A stretch of 64,000 nucleotides of DNA from CAWDVH01 sp963805705 (lineage in GTDB: Bacteria > Actinomycetota > Actinomycetes > Streptosporangiales > Streptosporangiaceae): positions 1,674,001 to 1,738,000 of the forward strand of contig CAWDVH010000005.1 in NCBI GenBank assembly GCA_963805705.1, given 5' to 3'. Every line of letters begins with the position of its first letter. Position 1 is the stretch's first letter. Under the pieces are notes generated by a model. That model was not told the origin of the DNA and ran no database searches. It was given only the letters and a program-made list of their open reading frames with translations. A program made the position numbers and the translations under genes. Below are positions 35,394-44,497 of this stretch, one piece after another.

Positions 35394-37220
35394 TTACCGC
35401 ACGGCCGCGATGATTTTCCTGAGGCTGGCCAGGTCCTCGGAGGAAAAGCCGACGGGCCGCATGACGGCATTCCACCCGTCGACGTACTCGGCCGAGTACA
35501 AGTGACCGTGCCCGTCCGGGACGCCGGTGGCGAACGGGAGGTCGGCCGTGACCTGCCAGAAGGTTATGAACGGCATCCAGAACATGGTCTTGAGCACGTC
35601 CTGGCCGGGAGGCTCGCTGATCCAGTCCGGCTCGCTGAAGATCAGATGCGGGCTCCACCAGACGATCGGGTCGGACGGGTGCATCAGGTACAGGACCCGG
35701 CTGCCTGCCCAGGGCTGGCCCTGCGGCGGGATTGCCGTGGCCGGATCGTTCGCGAACCGCACGGTCTGTCCGTCTTGGTAGATGGGCTGGACCTCCGGGC
35801 TTCCGGGGTCGCGGTTGTCGCTGAATTGCCGGAACAGCGTGTTGAAATTGGGCGGACCGGCGAACAGCGCGCCGGAGGTGCGGTTGGCCAGGTCGTTTTC
35901 GCCGGTAAAGGCCGCCTCGCCGCCGAACGACCCCAGGCTTTCCCCGGCGACGAAGAGCCTGGGGCGGTGGTCGGCAGGCAGCTTGACCCAAGCGCCATAG
36001 ACCGCGTCAAACAATGCCCGGCCCGCTGCGAGGGCCTTTGACTGGTCGACCAGGTAGGAAATCCACGACGGCAGGTAGGAGTACTGGAGCGCGACGGTCG
36101 CGCCGTCGCCGCCGCTGAGGTACTCGAAGGAGTCCACCAGCGCCGGATCGACCCAGCCGCTGCCAGTCGTCGTCACCACCAGCAAGTCCTTGCGAGCGAA
36201 CCCGCCCGCGCGCTCGAGGTCCCTGACCGCCAGCGCGGCCTGGGACTCCGGGCTGGAGGCTGACGCCAGCCCGGCGTAGACCCGGATCGGCTCCGTGGCC
36301 GGATGGCCGGTGAACTTCTCGATATCACTTACCGACGGGCCCTTGCCGATGAAGTTGCGGCCCTGGTAGCCCAGCGTGTCCCACGGTATGAGCGAGCCGG
36401 GGCCGCCCGAACGCAGGCTGGTCGTGGGCTGGTGCACTCCTTCCGCGGTCGTCGTGTCGCGCTGCGCATACGCGCTGTTCATGACGTTAATGAAGCCCTG
36501 CAGCAACAGGCCGCTGACCACCAGATAGGTGACGCCGACCACCAGCACCCAGCCAACCGCCTTCGCCGCGCGCGGCCCGATCCCGCGGTTGAGCAGCCTC
36601 GCGAGCCAACGGTACAGGCCGTGAAGGCCGCGCCCGATCAGCAGCAGCAGGCAGAAGACCAGTGCCGCGATGAACGGCGAGGCCACGACCAGCGGGATGT
36701 TGTAATCTGTCACCCCCATCAGCTTGCGGATCTCGTACTGCCAGTACTGCCCGATCCCGAAGCAGACCACGTAGACGACAGCTGCGCTGATGACGAAGGT
36801 ACGCCAGGCCCAGCGCCGCGGACGCCGCGGATCTCGATCGGCGAAAGCCCGCCAGACCCACGCGGCGAGTACTCCGAGCCCGTAACCGATGGCCGCGGTG
36901 ATGCCACAGACCAGGCCCTGGACGATACCGCCGCGCGGGAGCAGCGACGGCGTAAAGGAAAGACACGCGAAAATGAGCGCACCCCAGCAGCCAGGGAGCG
37001 TGGCATAAAGCAGCTTCCGGGGCTTGCCGAGCTCAGCTGATGCCGGATGGCCTCCAGCCGCTGCTACGCCCGGAAGTGCTGGGCGGCCTGGCGCCGGGGG
37101 CGCATCGACGGCCGCAGGCGGCTGGTCGACCTCGACCAGATCGGCAGCACGCTGGCCCGCCGCATCTGGATGCTCGCTCGGTGACGGACCGGTCGGCGGC
37201 GCCGGCATATCCCCGGCCAT
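35394..37220 (-). CDS. Membrane-anchored alpha/beta-hydrolase (Abhydrolase_9 type)
   Basis: A 608-residue protein; the ATG 37218-37220 has a strong AGGAGGAGG site. A proline-rich cytosolic tail of about 70 residues leads into five predicted helices (to about 265) and then an extracytoplasmic catalytic domain. The domain carries the nucleophile elbow GESLGSFGG and a C-terminal LYSAEYVDGWNAV. This matches the PF15420 N-terminal plus PF10081 catalytic arrangement of actinobacterial envelope hydrolases, whose substrates (probably lipids or esters) are unknown. It is monocistronic, with palindrome D 183 bases upstream. Confidence 0.85.
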   Translation of the reverse strand: MAGDMPAPPTGPSPSEHPDAAGQRAADLVEVDQPPAAVDAPPAPGRPALPGVAAAGGHPASAELGKPRKLLYATLPGCWGALIFACLSFTPSLLPRGGIVQGLVCGITAAIGYGLGVLAAWVWRAFADRDPRRPRRWAWRTFVISAAVVYVVCFGIGQYWQYEIRKLMGVTDYNIPLVVASPFIAALVFCLLLLIGRGLHGLYRWLARLLNRGIGPRAAKAVGWVLVVGVTYLVVSGLLLQGFINVMNSAYAQRDTTTAEGVHQPTTSLRSGGPGSLIPWDTLGYQGRNFIGKGPSVSDIEKFTGHPATEPIRVYAGLASASSPESQAALAVRDLERAGGFARKDLLVVTTTGSGWVDPALVDSFEYLSGGDGATVALQYSYLPSWISYLVDQSKALAAGRALFDAVYGAWVKLPADHRPRLFVAGESLGSFGGEAAFTGENDLANRTSGALFAGPPNFNTLFRQFSDNRDPGSPEVQPIYQDGQTVRFANDPATAIPPQGQPWAGSRVLYLMHPSDPIVWWSPHLIFSEPDWISEPPGQDVLKTMFWMPFITFWQVTADLPFATGVPDGHGHLYSAEYVDGWNAVMRPVGFSSEDLASLRKIIAAVR

Positions 37221-37402
37221 GGCTACCTCCTCCTGAGACGATGGCCCAACGGGGCTAGCCCGGCGCCAGAGGCGACCATCACGGCACAGGACGACCTTCC
37301 TTGTGAATCACCTGCCGCCTCTGGTCCAGCCCAAGGCGCCGGGGCCGCCATGATCGCCGCCCGCTTGTACCAGATTCTGTTCGAGCGATCTTGGCGTGTC
37401 TT

Positions 37403-37420
37403 CACCCTCCCGAGGGTGAT
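37403..37420. promoter_or_regulatory. Palindrome TCACCC-N6-GGGTGA, copy D
   Basis: A perfect 18-bp inverted repeat with spacer TCCCGA, in the 358-base gap 37221-37578 upstream of the membrane alpha/beta-hydrolase. Apart from this site and a terminator-like hairpin at its right edge, no gene is seen in the gap. Confidence 0.75.
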
Positions 37421-37548
37421 TCCTCCCGCTACCTTGCTCTGGCCGTCACAGTCGCGCACTGAGACTACTAGTAGGCATAGTCGTCCTCGTATTCCAGGAT
37501 GAGATCTATCAGAGCGTCGACTGATTCATGGCGCCAGGCTGGTCCAGG

Positions 37549-37572
37549 CCGGGCCCGCCAGGGCGGGCCCGG
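37549..37572 (-). terminator. GC-rich hairpin after the alpha/beta-hydrolase gene
   Basis: An 11-bp perfect stem (37549-37559 with 37562-37572) with a two-base gap at its centre, seven bases beyond the stop codon of the leftward gene at 37579. Likely factor-independent terminator without U-tract. Confidence 0.5.
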
Positions 37573-37578
37573 TCAGGC

Positions 37579-38379
37579 CTAGAGGCCGTGCTTGGTCAGC
37601 CAGGTCAGGGACAGCTCGGCGACGGCGGGCCAGCCGGTGTCGATGGTGAGCGAGTGCCCGCGGTCGGAAAACTCCTCCAGGTCAGTGACCGCGTCCGAGT
37701 GCCGGTACTGCTTCAGCGTGGACTTGGTGATGGCCTCAGGCACAGTGTGGTCCCGGCCGCCCATGACGAGGAGCAGTGGCCCGCGGTTCTCGTTCCGGGT
37801 CTGGACTTTGTCCGGTGAGTGCAGGGAGAAGTTCGCCGTCGCGGCCTCGAAGAGCGGCCGTCCGGGGGCCGGAATGCTCCAGCGCTCGTACAGGTCGTCG
37901 GACTCAGTCTCGCTGATGGCGTTCCCGAAGCTGTAGCGGAACTGCCCGGCGGTGAGGGAGACCGCCTTGTGGATGTTGGCCGGGTTCTTGAATACCGGCA
38001 GGGTGGAGCGCAGCGCGGACAGCGGCAGCGGCAGGACGCCCTTGATCTGCGCGGCGTCGATGGCGACGGCGGCCGCGCCGTAGTCCTCGCCGAGCAGCTT
38101 CTCGGCGATCATGCCGCCGAACGAGTGGCCGACCAGGATCGGCCGCTCAGGCAGCCCGTCGATGATGCTCGCGTAATGGCGGGTGATGTCCTCGATGCCG
38201 TGGTCGGCGATGCTGTCGGAGTTCGCGCGGGCCAGCTCGACCGTCTCGGGAATGCCCGGCCAGCCGGGCGCGACGGGCTCGTAGCCTGCCTGCCGGAACA
38301 GCTCGAGCCACGGGGCCCACGAGGTCGCGTGCAGCCAGAGGCCATGGATGAAGACGACGGGGGTTCGGGTGCTGGTCAT
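37579..38379 (-). CDS. Alpha/beta-fold hydrolase
   Basis: A 266-residue soluble protein. It starts with VVFIHGLWLHATSW (oxyanion HG), the nucleophile elbow is GHSFGG (Ser86), and the acid and base are Asp209 in GGRDHTVPE and His241 in DRGHSLTID. The length and cap region fit esterases and C-C hydrolases of this superfamily; the substrate cannot be predicted. Similar proteins in actinobacteria are often annotated as chloroperoxidase-like, without proof. It stands alone, facing away from the DUF4331 gene. Confidence 0.88.
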   Translation of the reverse strand: MTSTRTPVVFIHGLWLHATSWAPWLELFRQAGYEPVAPGWPGIPETVELARANSDSIADHGIEDITRHYASIIDGLPERPILVGHSFGGMIAEKLLGEDYGAAAVAIDAAQIKGVLPLPLSALRSTLPVFKNPANIHKAVSLTAGQFRYSFGNAISETESDDLYERWSIPAPGRPLFEAATANFSLHSPDKVQTRNENRGPLLLVMGGRDHTVPEAITKSTLKQYRHSDAVTDLEEFSDRGHSLTIDTGWPAVAELSLTWLTKHGL

Positions 38380-38654
38380 GGCGTACCTTCCTTGGACGGG
38401 TCTGATCTCTGTCCTGATACTCGGGGGACAGCCCGAGCCGGCGCTTGAGTCGACTGACTAGCTCGGTGACTGCGCATGACTTAATGCGGCGGCCGGTAAC
38501 ACCGTGCCGCGGCGCGCTGACTCGCCCGGCAGCCCCGAGTGGCTCGATCCGCCCGAGGCGTCAGAGTCATCGATGCAGTCGCGTGACTGGCGAGCCGGGC
38601 GGCGCCGTATCCCTAGCGTGCTGGTATCCACTTCCGCACCTACAGGAGGCGACT

Positions 38655-39686
38655 GTGTCCCACCACCTCGACTCGCCGGCCTCGCGCCGCGACTCTCGGC
38701 TGAACGTGACCGACGTGTATGCGTTCGACGGCGACGGCGCGACGGTCCTGGCCATGATCGTCAATACCTCGCTCGCCGGCGCCGGGCGCATACCCGGCTT
38801 CCATCCGGAAGGCCGTTACGAGTTCAAGATCCATCTCGACGGCGCGGCGACCGAGCAGCTGACCTACCGCTTCTCATTCGCGCCGGCCGACGCGCCGGGC
38901 GCACAGCACGTCGCCATCGACCGGCTCGCCGGCGCCGATGCCGGCGATGACCGCGCAGCCGGCACCCGCATCGCCGGCGGCCGCACCGGGGAGGCGATCT
39001 CCGGTGCCGGCGTGCGGGCCTGGTGTGGTGCCGCCGCCGACCCGTTCTACCTCGACCTGCACCACTTGGCCCACATCCTCGAAGGACTGCAGAACGAGCA
39101 GCCCATCGACAACGGCGAATGGGCGCCGGCCCAGGCGGCCAGCACCTTCACCGACTCGCAGATCTGCGCCATAGTCCTGGAGATCCCGCACGGCGACGCG
39201 GAACTGCGGCCCGGCCTGCCGATCGGCGTGTGGGCCGCGGCGAAGCTCGCTACCGACGCCGGCGGGTGGCGGCAGATCAACCGCGCTGGCATCCCGATGA
39301 TGTGGCCGCTGTTCCGTGCGCTCGGCGACGACGACGACAGCCCCGAGTATCAGCGCGACACGACCGCGCGGCCGGCCGATGACCCGGCCAATGACACCGG
39401 CCGTGTCGCCGCCTTCGTGGCGGCGGCCGTGCGCCGCACCGGGGCCGGCGATCCGGACGGCTACGGCCGCGCGGTCGCCGCCCGGCTGCTGCCCGATGTC
39501 CTCCCGTACCGGGTGGGCACCACCGCGGTGTTCAGCTTCGCCGGCTTCAACGGCCGTGCGCTGGCCGACAACGCGCCGGAGGTGATGTACGGGCTGGTCA
39601 CTAACTCCGCGGTGCCGACCGGGCTCGTGGCGGCGGCGGCGTCCGAGACGCGCCAGGACAAGTTCCCGTACGTCGTCCCGGCGTAA
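38655..39686 (+). CDS. DUF4331 family protein
   Basis: 343 residues from GTG 38655 with AGGAGG 7 bases before it; the longer upstream frame is not coding. The N-terminus SHHLDSPASRRDSRLNVTD and YAFDG is the signature of DUF4331, and NEQPIDNGEW and a final EVMYGLVTNSAVPTG follow. Most members are secreted and longer; this one lacks a signal peptide. The function of the family is unknown. A cupin, an antiporter and a LAL regulator follow on the same strand with short gaps, suggesting one stress-related unit. Confidence 0.8.
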   Translation: MSHHLDSPASRRDSRLNVTDVYAFDGDGATVLAMIVNTSLAGAGRIPGFHPEGRYEFKIHLDGAATEQLTYRFSFAPADAPGAQHVAIDRLAGADAGDDRAAGTRIAGGRTGEAISGAGVRAWCGAAADPFYLDLHHLAHILEGLQNEQPIDNGEWAPAQAASTFTDSQICAIVLEIPHGDAELRPGLPIGVWAAAKLATDAGGWRQINRAGIPMMWPLFRALGDDDDSPEYQRDTTARPADDPANDTGRVAAFVAAAVRRTGAGDPDGYGRAVAARLLPDVLPYRVGTTAVFSFAGFNGRALADNAPEVMYGLVTNSAVPTGLVAAAASETRQDKFPYVVPA

Positions 39687-39739
39687 CCACCCGCTCACCC
39701 GCCTCGCTCATTCACTCAGTCACAGATCGGAGCAGCGTC

Positions 39740-40153
39740 ATGGACGAGCTCGGTTCGACCATCAGCGGCGACGTCGCCGCCGTTCCGCAGCACCTGCGTT
39801 CCCTGTTCAATAATCCCGACGAGGTCCGGGTGCAGCCGCTGCCGTGCCGCCTGCCCGGCCTGACGTCGATGGCCGTGCACTTCGCTGCCGGGGCACGCAC
39901 CGTCCCGCACGTGCACCTCAGCGGGCAGCACCTGGTCTACGTCGACGGTGTCGGTGTGGTCGGTGACGAGAACGGCGTGCACGTCGTGCGGGCCGGCGAC
40001 GTGATCAGCAGCCCGGCGGGGGGCTGGCACTGGCACGGCGCCGCGCCGGGCATGCCCGCCACGCACGTGACGTTCGAGCAGCCCGGCGACTTCGACCGCG
40101 ATGTCGACCGGCGGGACTGGGACGACAGCTACCCGCCCGACCTCGGCGCCTAG
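39740..40153 (+). CDS. Cupin-domain protein
   Basis: A 137-residue single-domain cupin. The two cupin motifs are visible: AGARTVPHVHLSGQHLVYVDG (about 50-70, with HVH and a distal histidine) and the GDVISSPAGGWHWHG region (about 90-104) ending in a metal-ligand-like His. Small cupins of this shape bind a metal and may act as sensors, isomerases or dioxygenases. It lies 53 bases after the DUF4331 gene and 65 before the antiporter, so it is likely cotranscribed. Confidence 0.8.
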   Translation: MDELGSTISGDVAAVPQHLRSLFNNPDEVRVQPLPCRLPGLTSMAVHFAAGARTVPHVHLSGQHLVYVDGVGVVGDENGVHVVRAGDVISSPAGGWHWHGAAPGMPATHVTFEQPGDFDRDVDRRDWDDSYPPDLGA

Positions 40154-40218
40154 CCCGGACTACTGCATGTCAGCAGCACCCTGGCATCAAGACCCGCTGA
40201 AGAGAGGCGGTAGCAGTC

Positions 40219-41463
40219 ATGTCGTTGGCTTCGGTGGCCCTGGTGTCGCTGCTGGCGTTGCTCGCGCCGCTGATCGTGCGCCTCATCCGCCTGCCGGTCC
40301 CGGATATCGTCATGCAGATCCTGCTCGGCATCATCGTCGGACCGCAGGTGCTGGGCTGGGCGCGCATCGATGAACCCGTCCGCGTCCTGTCGCTGATCGG
40401 CCTGTCGTTCCTGCTGTTTCTCGCCGGGCTCGAGCTTGACTTCAGCCGGCTGCGCGGCCGGACGCTGCGGACGGCGGCGAGCGCGTTCGTGCTTTCCTTC
40501 GCCCTGGCCCTTGCGCTCGGCGGCCTCCTCGGCGCAGCCGGGCTGGTGAAGTCCCCGCTGCTGATCGCGGTGATCCTCTGCGCGACCTCGGTCGGCATCG
40601 TGATCCCGATCCTCAGTGACTCAGGCGAGCTGGATACCCCGCTCGGACGGCTCGTCGTGGCCGGGGGATCGCTCGCCGAGGTGATCCCGGTCCTGCTGCT
40701 GTCGCTGCTGTTCTCCGAGCAAGCCAGCAGTCTCGGTGCTCAGATCACGCTGCTCGCGGCGTTCGGGACGCTCGTGGCCGCCGCCGCCCTGCTGATCTTC
40801 GGGCTGGAGCGACGGCGCTGGATCGGGCGCACGCTACTGGCGCTGCAGGACACCACGGCGCAGATCCGGGTACGCGCTGCCGTCGCGCTGCTCATGAGCT
40901 TCGCCGCGCTCGCGACCGGGTTCGGGCTTGAAGCGATCCTCGGCTCCTTCCTGGCTGGCGCCGCGATCTCGTTGCTCGACCGCGACCGCGCGATGACCCA
41001 CCAGATGTTCCGCACGAAGCTGCAGGCCGTCGGCTTCGGAGCCCTGATCCCCTTCTTCTTCGTCTCCACCGGCATGTCGCTCGACGTCCGCAGCTTCGTC
41101 ACCAGCCCGGGGACACTGGCCTGGGTGCCGGTCTTCCTCGCTGCGCTGCTCATCGCGCGCGCTCTGCCCGCACTGCTCTACCGCCCGCTGCTTACCTCGC
41201 GGCGCCAGGTGATGACCGCCGGGCTACTCCAGGCCACCAGCCTGAGCATCCCGATCGTCGGCGGGTCGATCGGTGTCGATCTCGGACTGATCCGCCCGGA
41301 GAACTACGTCGCCCTGGTCGCCGCCGGGCTGGTGTCGGTCATCGTCTTCCCGGTGATCGCCTCGGCCCTGACAGCGCATAAGCTCGTGGACACGGCGACG
41401 CAACGGAGGGCGAGGTGGCCGATTGGGTCCCGCTCACCGGGCGAGACCCTGAGCAAGCCCTGA
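40219..41463 (+). CDS. Monovalent cation:proton antiporter, CPA2 (KefB/NhaP-like)
   Basis: A 414-residue membrane protein with about 12 helices. IMQILLGIIVGPQVLGWARI, LFLAGLELDFSRLRG (helix 4-5 region) and SVGIVIPILSDSGELDTPLGR, with the acidic residue after ILxD, match the conserved core of Na+/H+ exchangers. FFFVSTGMSLDVR is the helix-10 signature. The regulatory TrkA-N domain of KefB is absent. The last 49 bases overlap the start of the LAL regulator, so translation is probably coupled. Confidence 0.9.
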   Translation: MSLASVALVSLLALLAPLIVRLIRLPVPDIVMQILLGIIVGPQVLGWARIDEPVRVLSLIGLSFLLFLAGLELDFSRLRGRTLRTAASAFVLSFALALALGGLLGAAGLVKSPLLIAVILCATSVGIVIPILSDSGELDTPLGRLVVAGGSLAEVIPVLLLSLLFSEQASSLGAQITLLAAFGTLVAAAALLIFGLERRRWIGRTLLALQDTTAQIRVRAAVALLMSFAALATGFGLEAILGSFLAGAAISLLDRDRAMTHQMFRTKLQAVGFGALIPFFFVSTGMSLDVRSFVTSPGTLAWVPVFLAALLIARALPALLYRPLLTSRRQVMTAGLLQATSLSIPIVGGSIGVDLGLIRPENYVALVAAGLVSVIVFPVIASALTAHKLVDTATQRRARWPIGSRSPGETLSKP

Positions 41464-44138
41464 TCACCGGACTGCTAGACGCCGCATCTAGCCGTGGCGC
41501 GGCGCTGGTGATCCGCGGTACGCCAGGTGTCGGCAAGTCGGCCCTGCTGGAATGGGCGGCAGCGACGGCCGGTGACAGGTTCCAGGTCGTGCGCGCGGCC
41601 GGAACCGCAGCCGAGTTCGGCTTGCCGTTCGCCGCGCTCCACCAGATCCTCCGGCCAGTCCTCGGCCACTCCCTCCGGCTTCCGCGACACCGCCGTGAGG
41701 CGCTCGACGTCGCGTTCGGCAAGGAATCGGACTCGCCGCCTGACCTGTTCTCCGTGGCGATGGCCGCGCTGGACCTGGTCGCCGAGGCCGCGGCCAGAAA
41801 ACCGGTACTGCTACTCGCCGATGATGTGCACTGGATGGATCCGTCCAGCCAGCAAGCGCTGGCCTTCGTCGGGCGCCGCATCTCCTCCGACCGCGTCGTC
41901 CTGCTCGCCACGCACCGTGACGGCCAGGAGGGATCGCTCGCGGACCCGGCCTTGGCCAGCATCGACCTCGCGCCGCTGGACCGCGCGTCAGCCGTCGAGA
42001 TCCTCGAGCGCGCCGCGAGCGTGCTCGACGCGCGCACCCGCGCCCTGATTCTGGAGGTAGCCGGCGGCAACCCGCTCGCGCTGCTCGAACTGCCCCGAAC
42101 AGTGACGGCGGGCGGTGACGCCATTGACACCGACCGGCTGCCTCTCACCAGGCGGCTGGAGCGGTCATTCGCCGCCCGCATCGGCGACCTTGACGCAACG
42201 ACGAGAACCGCGCTGAATCTCACCGCATTGAACGACTCCGGCGATCTCGCGGAGATCATAGCAGCAACTGAGCTGGTGGCAGGGACCGCGACACCGGCAG
42301 TGCTCGACCCGGCCGTCTTGGCCGGCCTGGTCAGCGTCAGGGAAACCGCCGTCCGCTTCGAGCACCCGCTGATCCGCTCCTCGATCTACCAGCAACTCAG
42401 TCCCACCGCGCTACGGGCCGGACACAACGCCCTGGCCCGGGTACTGCACGGCCACCCGGAACGCGCAGTCTGGCACTGGGCCGCCGCGGCGCTGCAACCG
42501 GACTCGGCCTTGGCCGCCGCTCTCGAGCAGTCGGCAGGCCGCTCGCTACAGCGCGGTGCCACCCTGAGCGCCGTGCACGCCCTCGAGCGCTCTGCGCAGC
42601 TCTCGGTCGAAGCCGGCGATCGGCGCCAGCGTGTATTCCGGGGCGCCGCTCTCGCCTATGAGGCCGGCCGCACCGCGCAGGCCGACCGGCTGCGCTCCAG
42701 TTATCGCGCACTCATCGGCGACGACGCCGACCGGCTGCGCTACGAGTGGCTAGGTGAGCTGGCCAGCACCGACCGAGGCGGTGAGCAGCGCATCAGCGTG
42801 CTGATCGAACTGGCCGACCAGGCGCATGCGGCCGATGACGACAACCTGGCCATCCAGTTCCTGCGCGCGGCCGCGCTGCGGTGCTGGAACTTCTGCCCCG
42901 GCCGGCCGATCGGCCAGTCAGTGATCGCGGCTGCCGATCGCCTGGCCGTCGATGATGCCCCCGCCCGCGCTGCCCTGCTCGCCTACGGCGCGCCCTTGCA
43001 GAGCGCCGACGACGTCCTGGAAATCATCGCCAGCGTGAAGGCCTTCGATCGCGGCGCCACGACCACGTACCAGCTGGGGCACGCTGCGGCCTGCGTAGGC
43101 GCATTCGATGTTTCCGAGACGTTGTTCACCCAGGCGGTCGACGCGCTCCGGTCCGAGGGCCGGCTGCACACCCTGGGCACCGCCCTGGCGCTGATGTCCT
43201 GGTCGGCGCTGCGCCTCGGCCGCTGGTCGAAGGCAGTGTCGGCCGCCGAGGAAGGCGGACGGCTGTGCGCCGAGACCGAACAGCCGTTCTGGCATGCCTG
43301 CGCGCTCGCCGCCCAGGCCGCCGTGGCCGCGCGACGAGGCGACTTCGATGCGGCCAGCGACCTGATCCACGTCGCCGAGCAAGTCGCAAGTACGCACCAC
43401 TTCGCCGCGGCCGACGCCGTCATCCTCGTCGCCCGCGCGACGATGGCATCGGGACAGGGCCAGCACGAACTCGCCTTCACCCATCTTGCGCGACTGCACG
43501 ACCCAAGCGACTCAGCCCGCCACCCCGTCCACGGGCTGTGGTCACTGGCGAGCCTCGCCGAAGCCGCGACCATGTGCGGCGAGACCGACGCCGCCCGCCG
43601 GATCGTCGCCACCGTGCGACTAGGCGTCCGCGCGACACCCTCACCAGCAGGGCAGATGAACCTCCGCTGCGCCGAGGCCGTGCTTGCCCCCGAGAACGAA
43701 ATCGAGACCAGGCTCCGTGCGGCAATCCGGTCGAATATGGCGACATGGCCGATCGAGCACAGCCATCTCCTGCTGACCTACGGCACCTGGCTGCGCCGCC
43801 GCAAACGAGCCCGCGAGTCGCGCGACTACCTGCGCGAAGCACGCAACGGCTTCGAACGGCTCGGCGCCAAGCCGTGGGCCGAACGAGCCCGCGAAGAACT
43901 GCGCGCCGCCGGCGAGCGCAGCAACCTGCCAGCGGCTGACGCGTGGGACGGCCTGTCCCCGCAGGAGCTGCAGATCGCCTCCATGGTCACCCGGGGCCTG
44001 ACCAACCGCGAGATCGGTGAGCGGCTGTTCCTCTCACACCGGACGGTCGGGAGCCACCTTTACCGCATGTTCCCGAAGCTAGGCATCAGCTCACGAGCGG
44101 AGCTACTACGACTGGCCGCCGAACGAGAGCGCACCTGA
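41415..44138 (+). CDS. LAL-type LuxR-family regulator overlapping the antiporter gene
   Basis: A 907-residue STAND-type regulator starting at GTG 41415, inside the antiporter gene, with GGAGGG upstream. Walker A RGTPGVGKSALLEW (34-47) and Walker B VLLLADDVHWMD identify the N-terminal AAA (PF13191-like) NTPase. A long TPR-like helical middle follows, then a C-terminal LuxR helix-turn-helix (LSPQELQIASMVTRGLTNRE; FLSHRTVGSHLYRMFPKLG). It probably controls the upstream DUF4331-cupin-antiporter genes. It is different from the LAL proteins at 27073 and 59174. Confidence 0.9.
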   Translation: MADWVPLTGRDPEQALITGLLDAASSRGAALVIRGTPGVGKSALLEWAAATAGDRFQVVRAAGTAAEFGLPFAALHQILRPVLGHSLRLPRHRREALDVAFGKESDSPPDLFSVAMAALDLVAEAAARKPVLLLADDVHWMDPSSQQALAFVGRRISSDRVVLLATHRDGQEGSLADPALASIDLAPLDRASAVEILERAASVLDARTRALILEVAGGNPLALLELPRTVTAGGDAIDTDRLPLTRRLERSFAARIGDLDATTRTALNLTALNDSGDLAEIIAATELVAGTATPAVLDPAVLAGLVSVRETAVRFEHPLIRSSIYQQLSPTALRAGHNALARVLHGHPERAVWHWAAAALQPDSALAAALEQSAGRSLQRGATLSAVHALERSAQLSVEAGDRRQRVFRGAALAYEAGRTAQADRLRSSYRALIGDDADRLRYEWLGELASTDRGGEQRISVLIELADQAHAADDDNLAIQFLRAAALRCWNFCPGRPIGQSVIAAADRLAVDDAPARAALLAYGAPLQSADDVLEIIASVKAFDRGATTTYQLGHAAACVGAFDVSETLFTQAVDALRSEGRLHTLGTALALMSWSALRLGRWSKAVSAAEEGGRLCAETEQPFWHACALAAQAAVAARRGDFDAASDLIHVAEQVASTHHFAAADAVILVARATMASGQGQHELAFTHLARLHDPSDSARHPVHGLWSLASLAEAATMCGETDAARRIVATVRLGVRATPSPAGQMNLRCAEAVLAPENEIETRLRAAIRSNMATWPIEHSHLLLTYGTWLRRRKRARESRDYLREARNGFERLGAKPWAERAREELRAAGERSNLPAADAWDGLSPQELQIASMVTRGLTNREIGERLFLSHRTVGSHLYRMFPKLGISSRAELLRLAAERERT

Positions 44139-44497
44139 ACCTCAGCAGCCAGTGAAGACCGGATGGCCGCCCCGCGGCCAGAGCATCAGCCCGCTCGATG
44201 CGGCAGAACGGCACTGGTAGCCAGGTTTGTGTTGCGGAAGGGTGACTCGCGATCCTCGATCCAAGCTGATCGCCAGGTTCCAGCCGCCTGAAACCCATCT
44301 TTAAGCCAGATCAAGCCGCGCGCGGCGGCAGGCCCCTGGATCGGGGCATGCGGCGGAGGTACTGTTCGCAGAAGATCGCCGCAGAACCGGAAATGGTGAC
44401 GGAGATCTGGCCAGATATGACCCGGAGCTATGCGGGAGCGCGGATGGCAGACCAGCAACGTCCGGCCCGCCAGGCCGTGGCCGGATAGGCACGGCCT
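44139..44497. other. Intergenic region before the flavoprotein gene
   Basis: The 359 bases between the LAL regulator stop and the first flavoprotein gene hold no supported gene. A single GGGTGA half-site occurs near 44240 without its partner half, so it is not counted with the palindromes. The region presumably contains the promoter of the rightward flavoprotein gene; no clear -10/-35 pair was found. Confidence 0.4.

Noticed and set aside
10775..37385. Shared 14-mer ATTCTGTTCGAGCG near 10777 and 37374
   Set aside because: Several chance 14-base matches are expected in 64 kb of biased DNA, and no symmetry or consistent distance to a gene start was seen.
44235..44250. Single GGGTGA half-site upstream of flavoprotein copy 1
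   Set aside because: The partner TCACCC half is absent at the required spacing, so it does not belong with the five palindromes.
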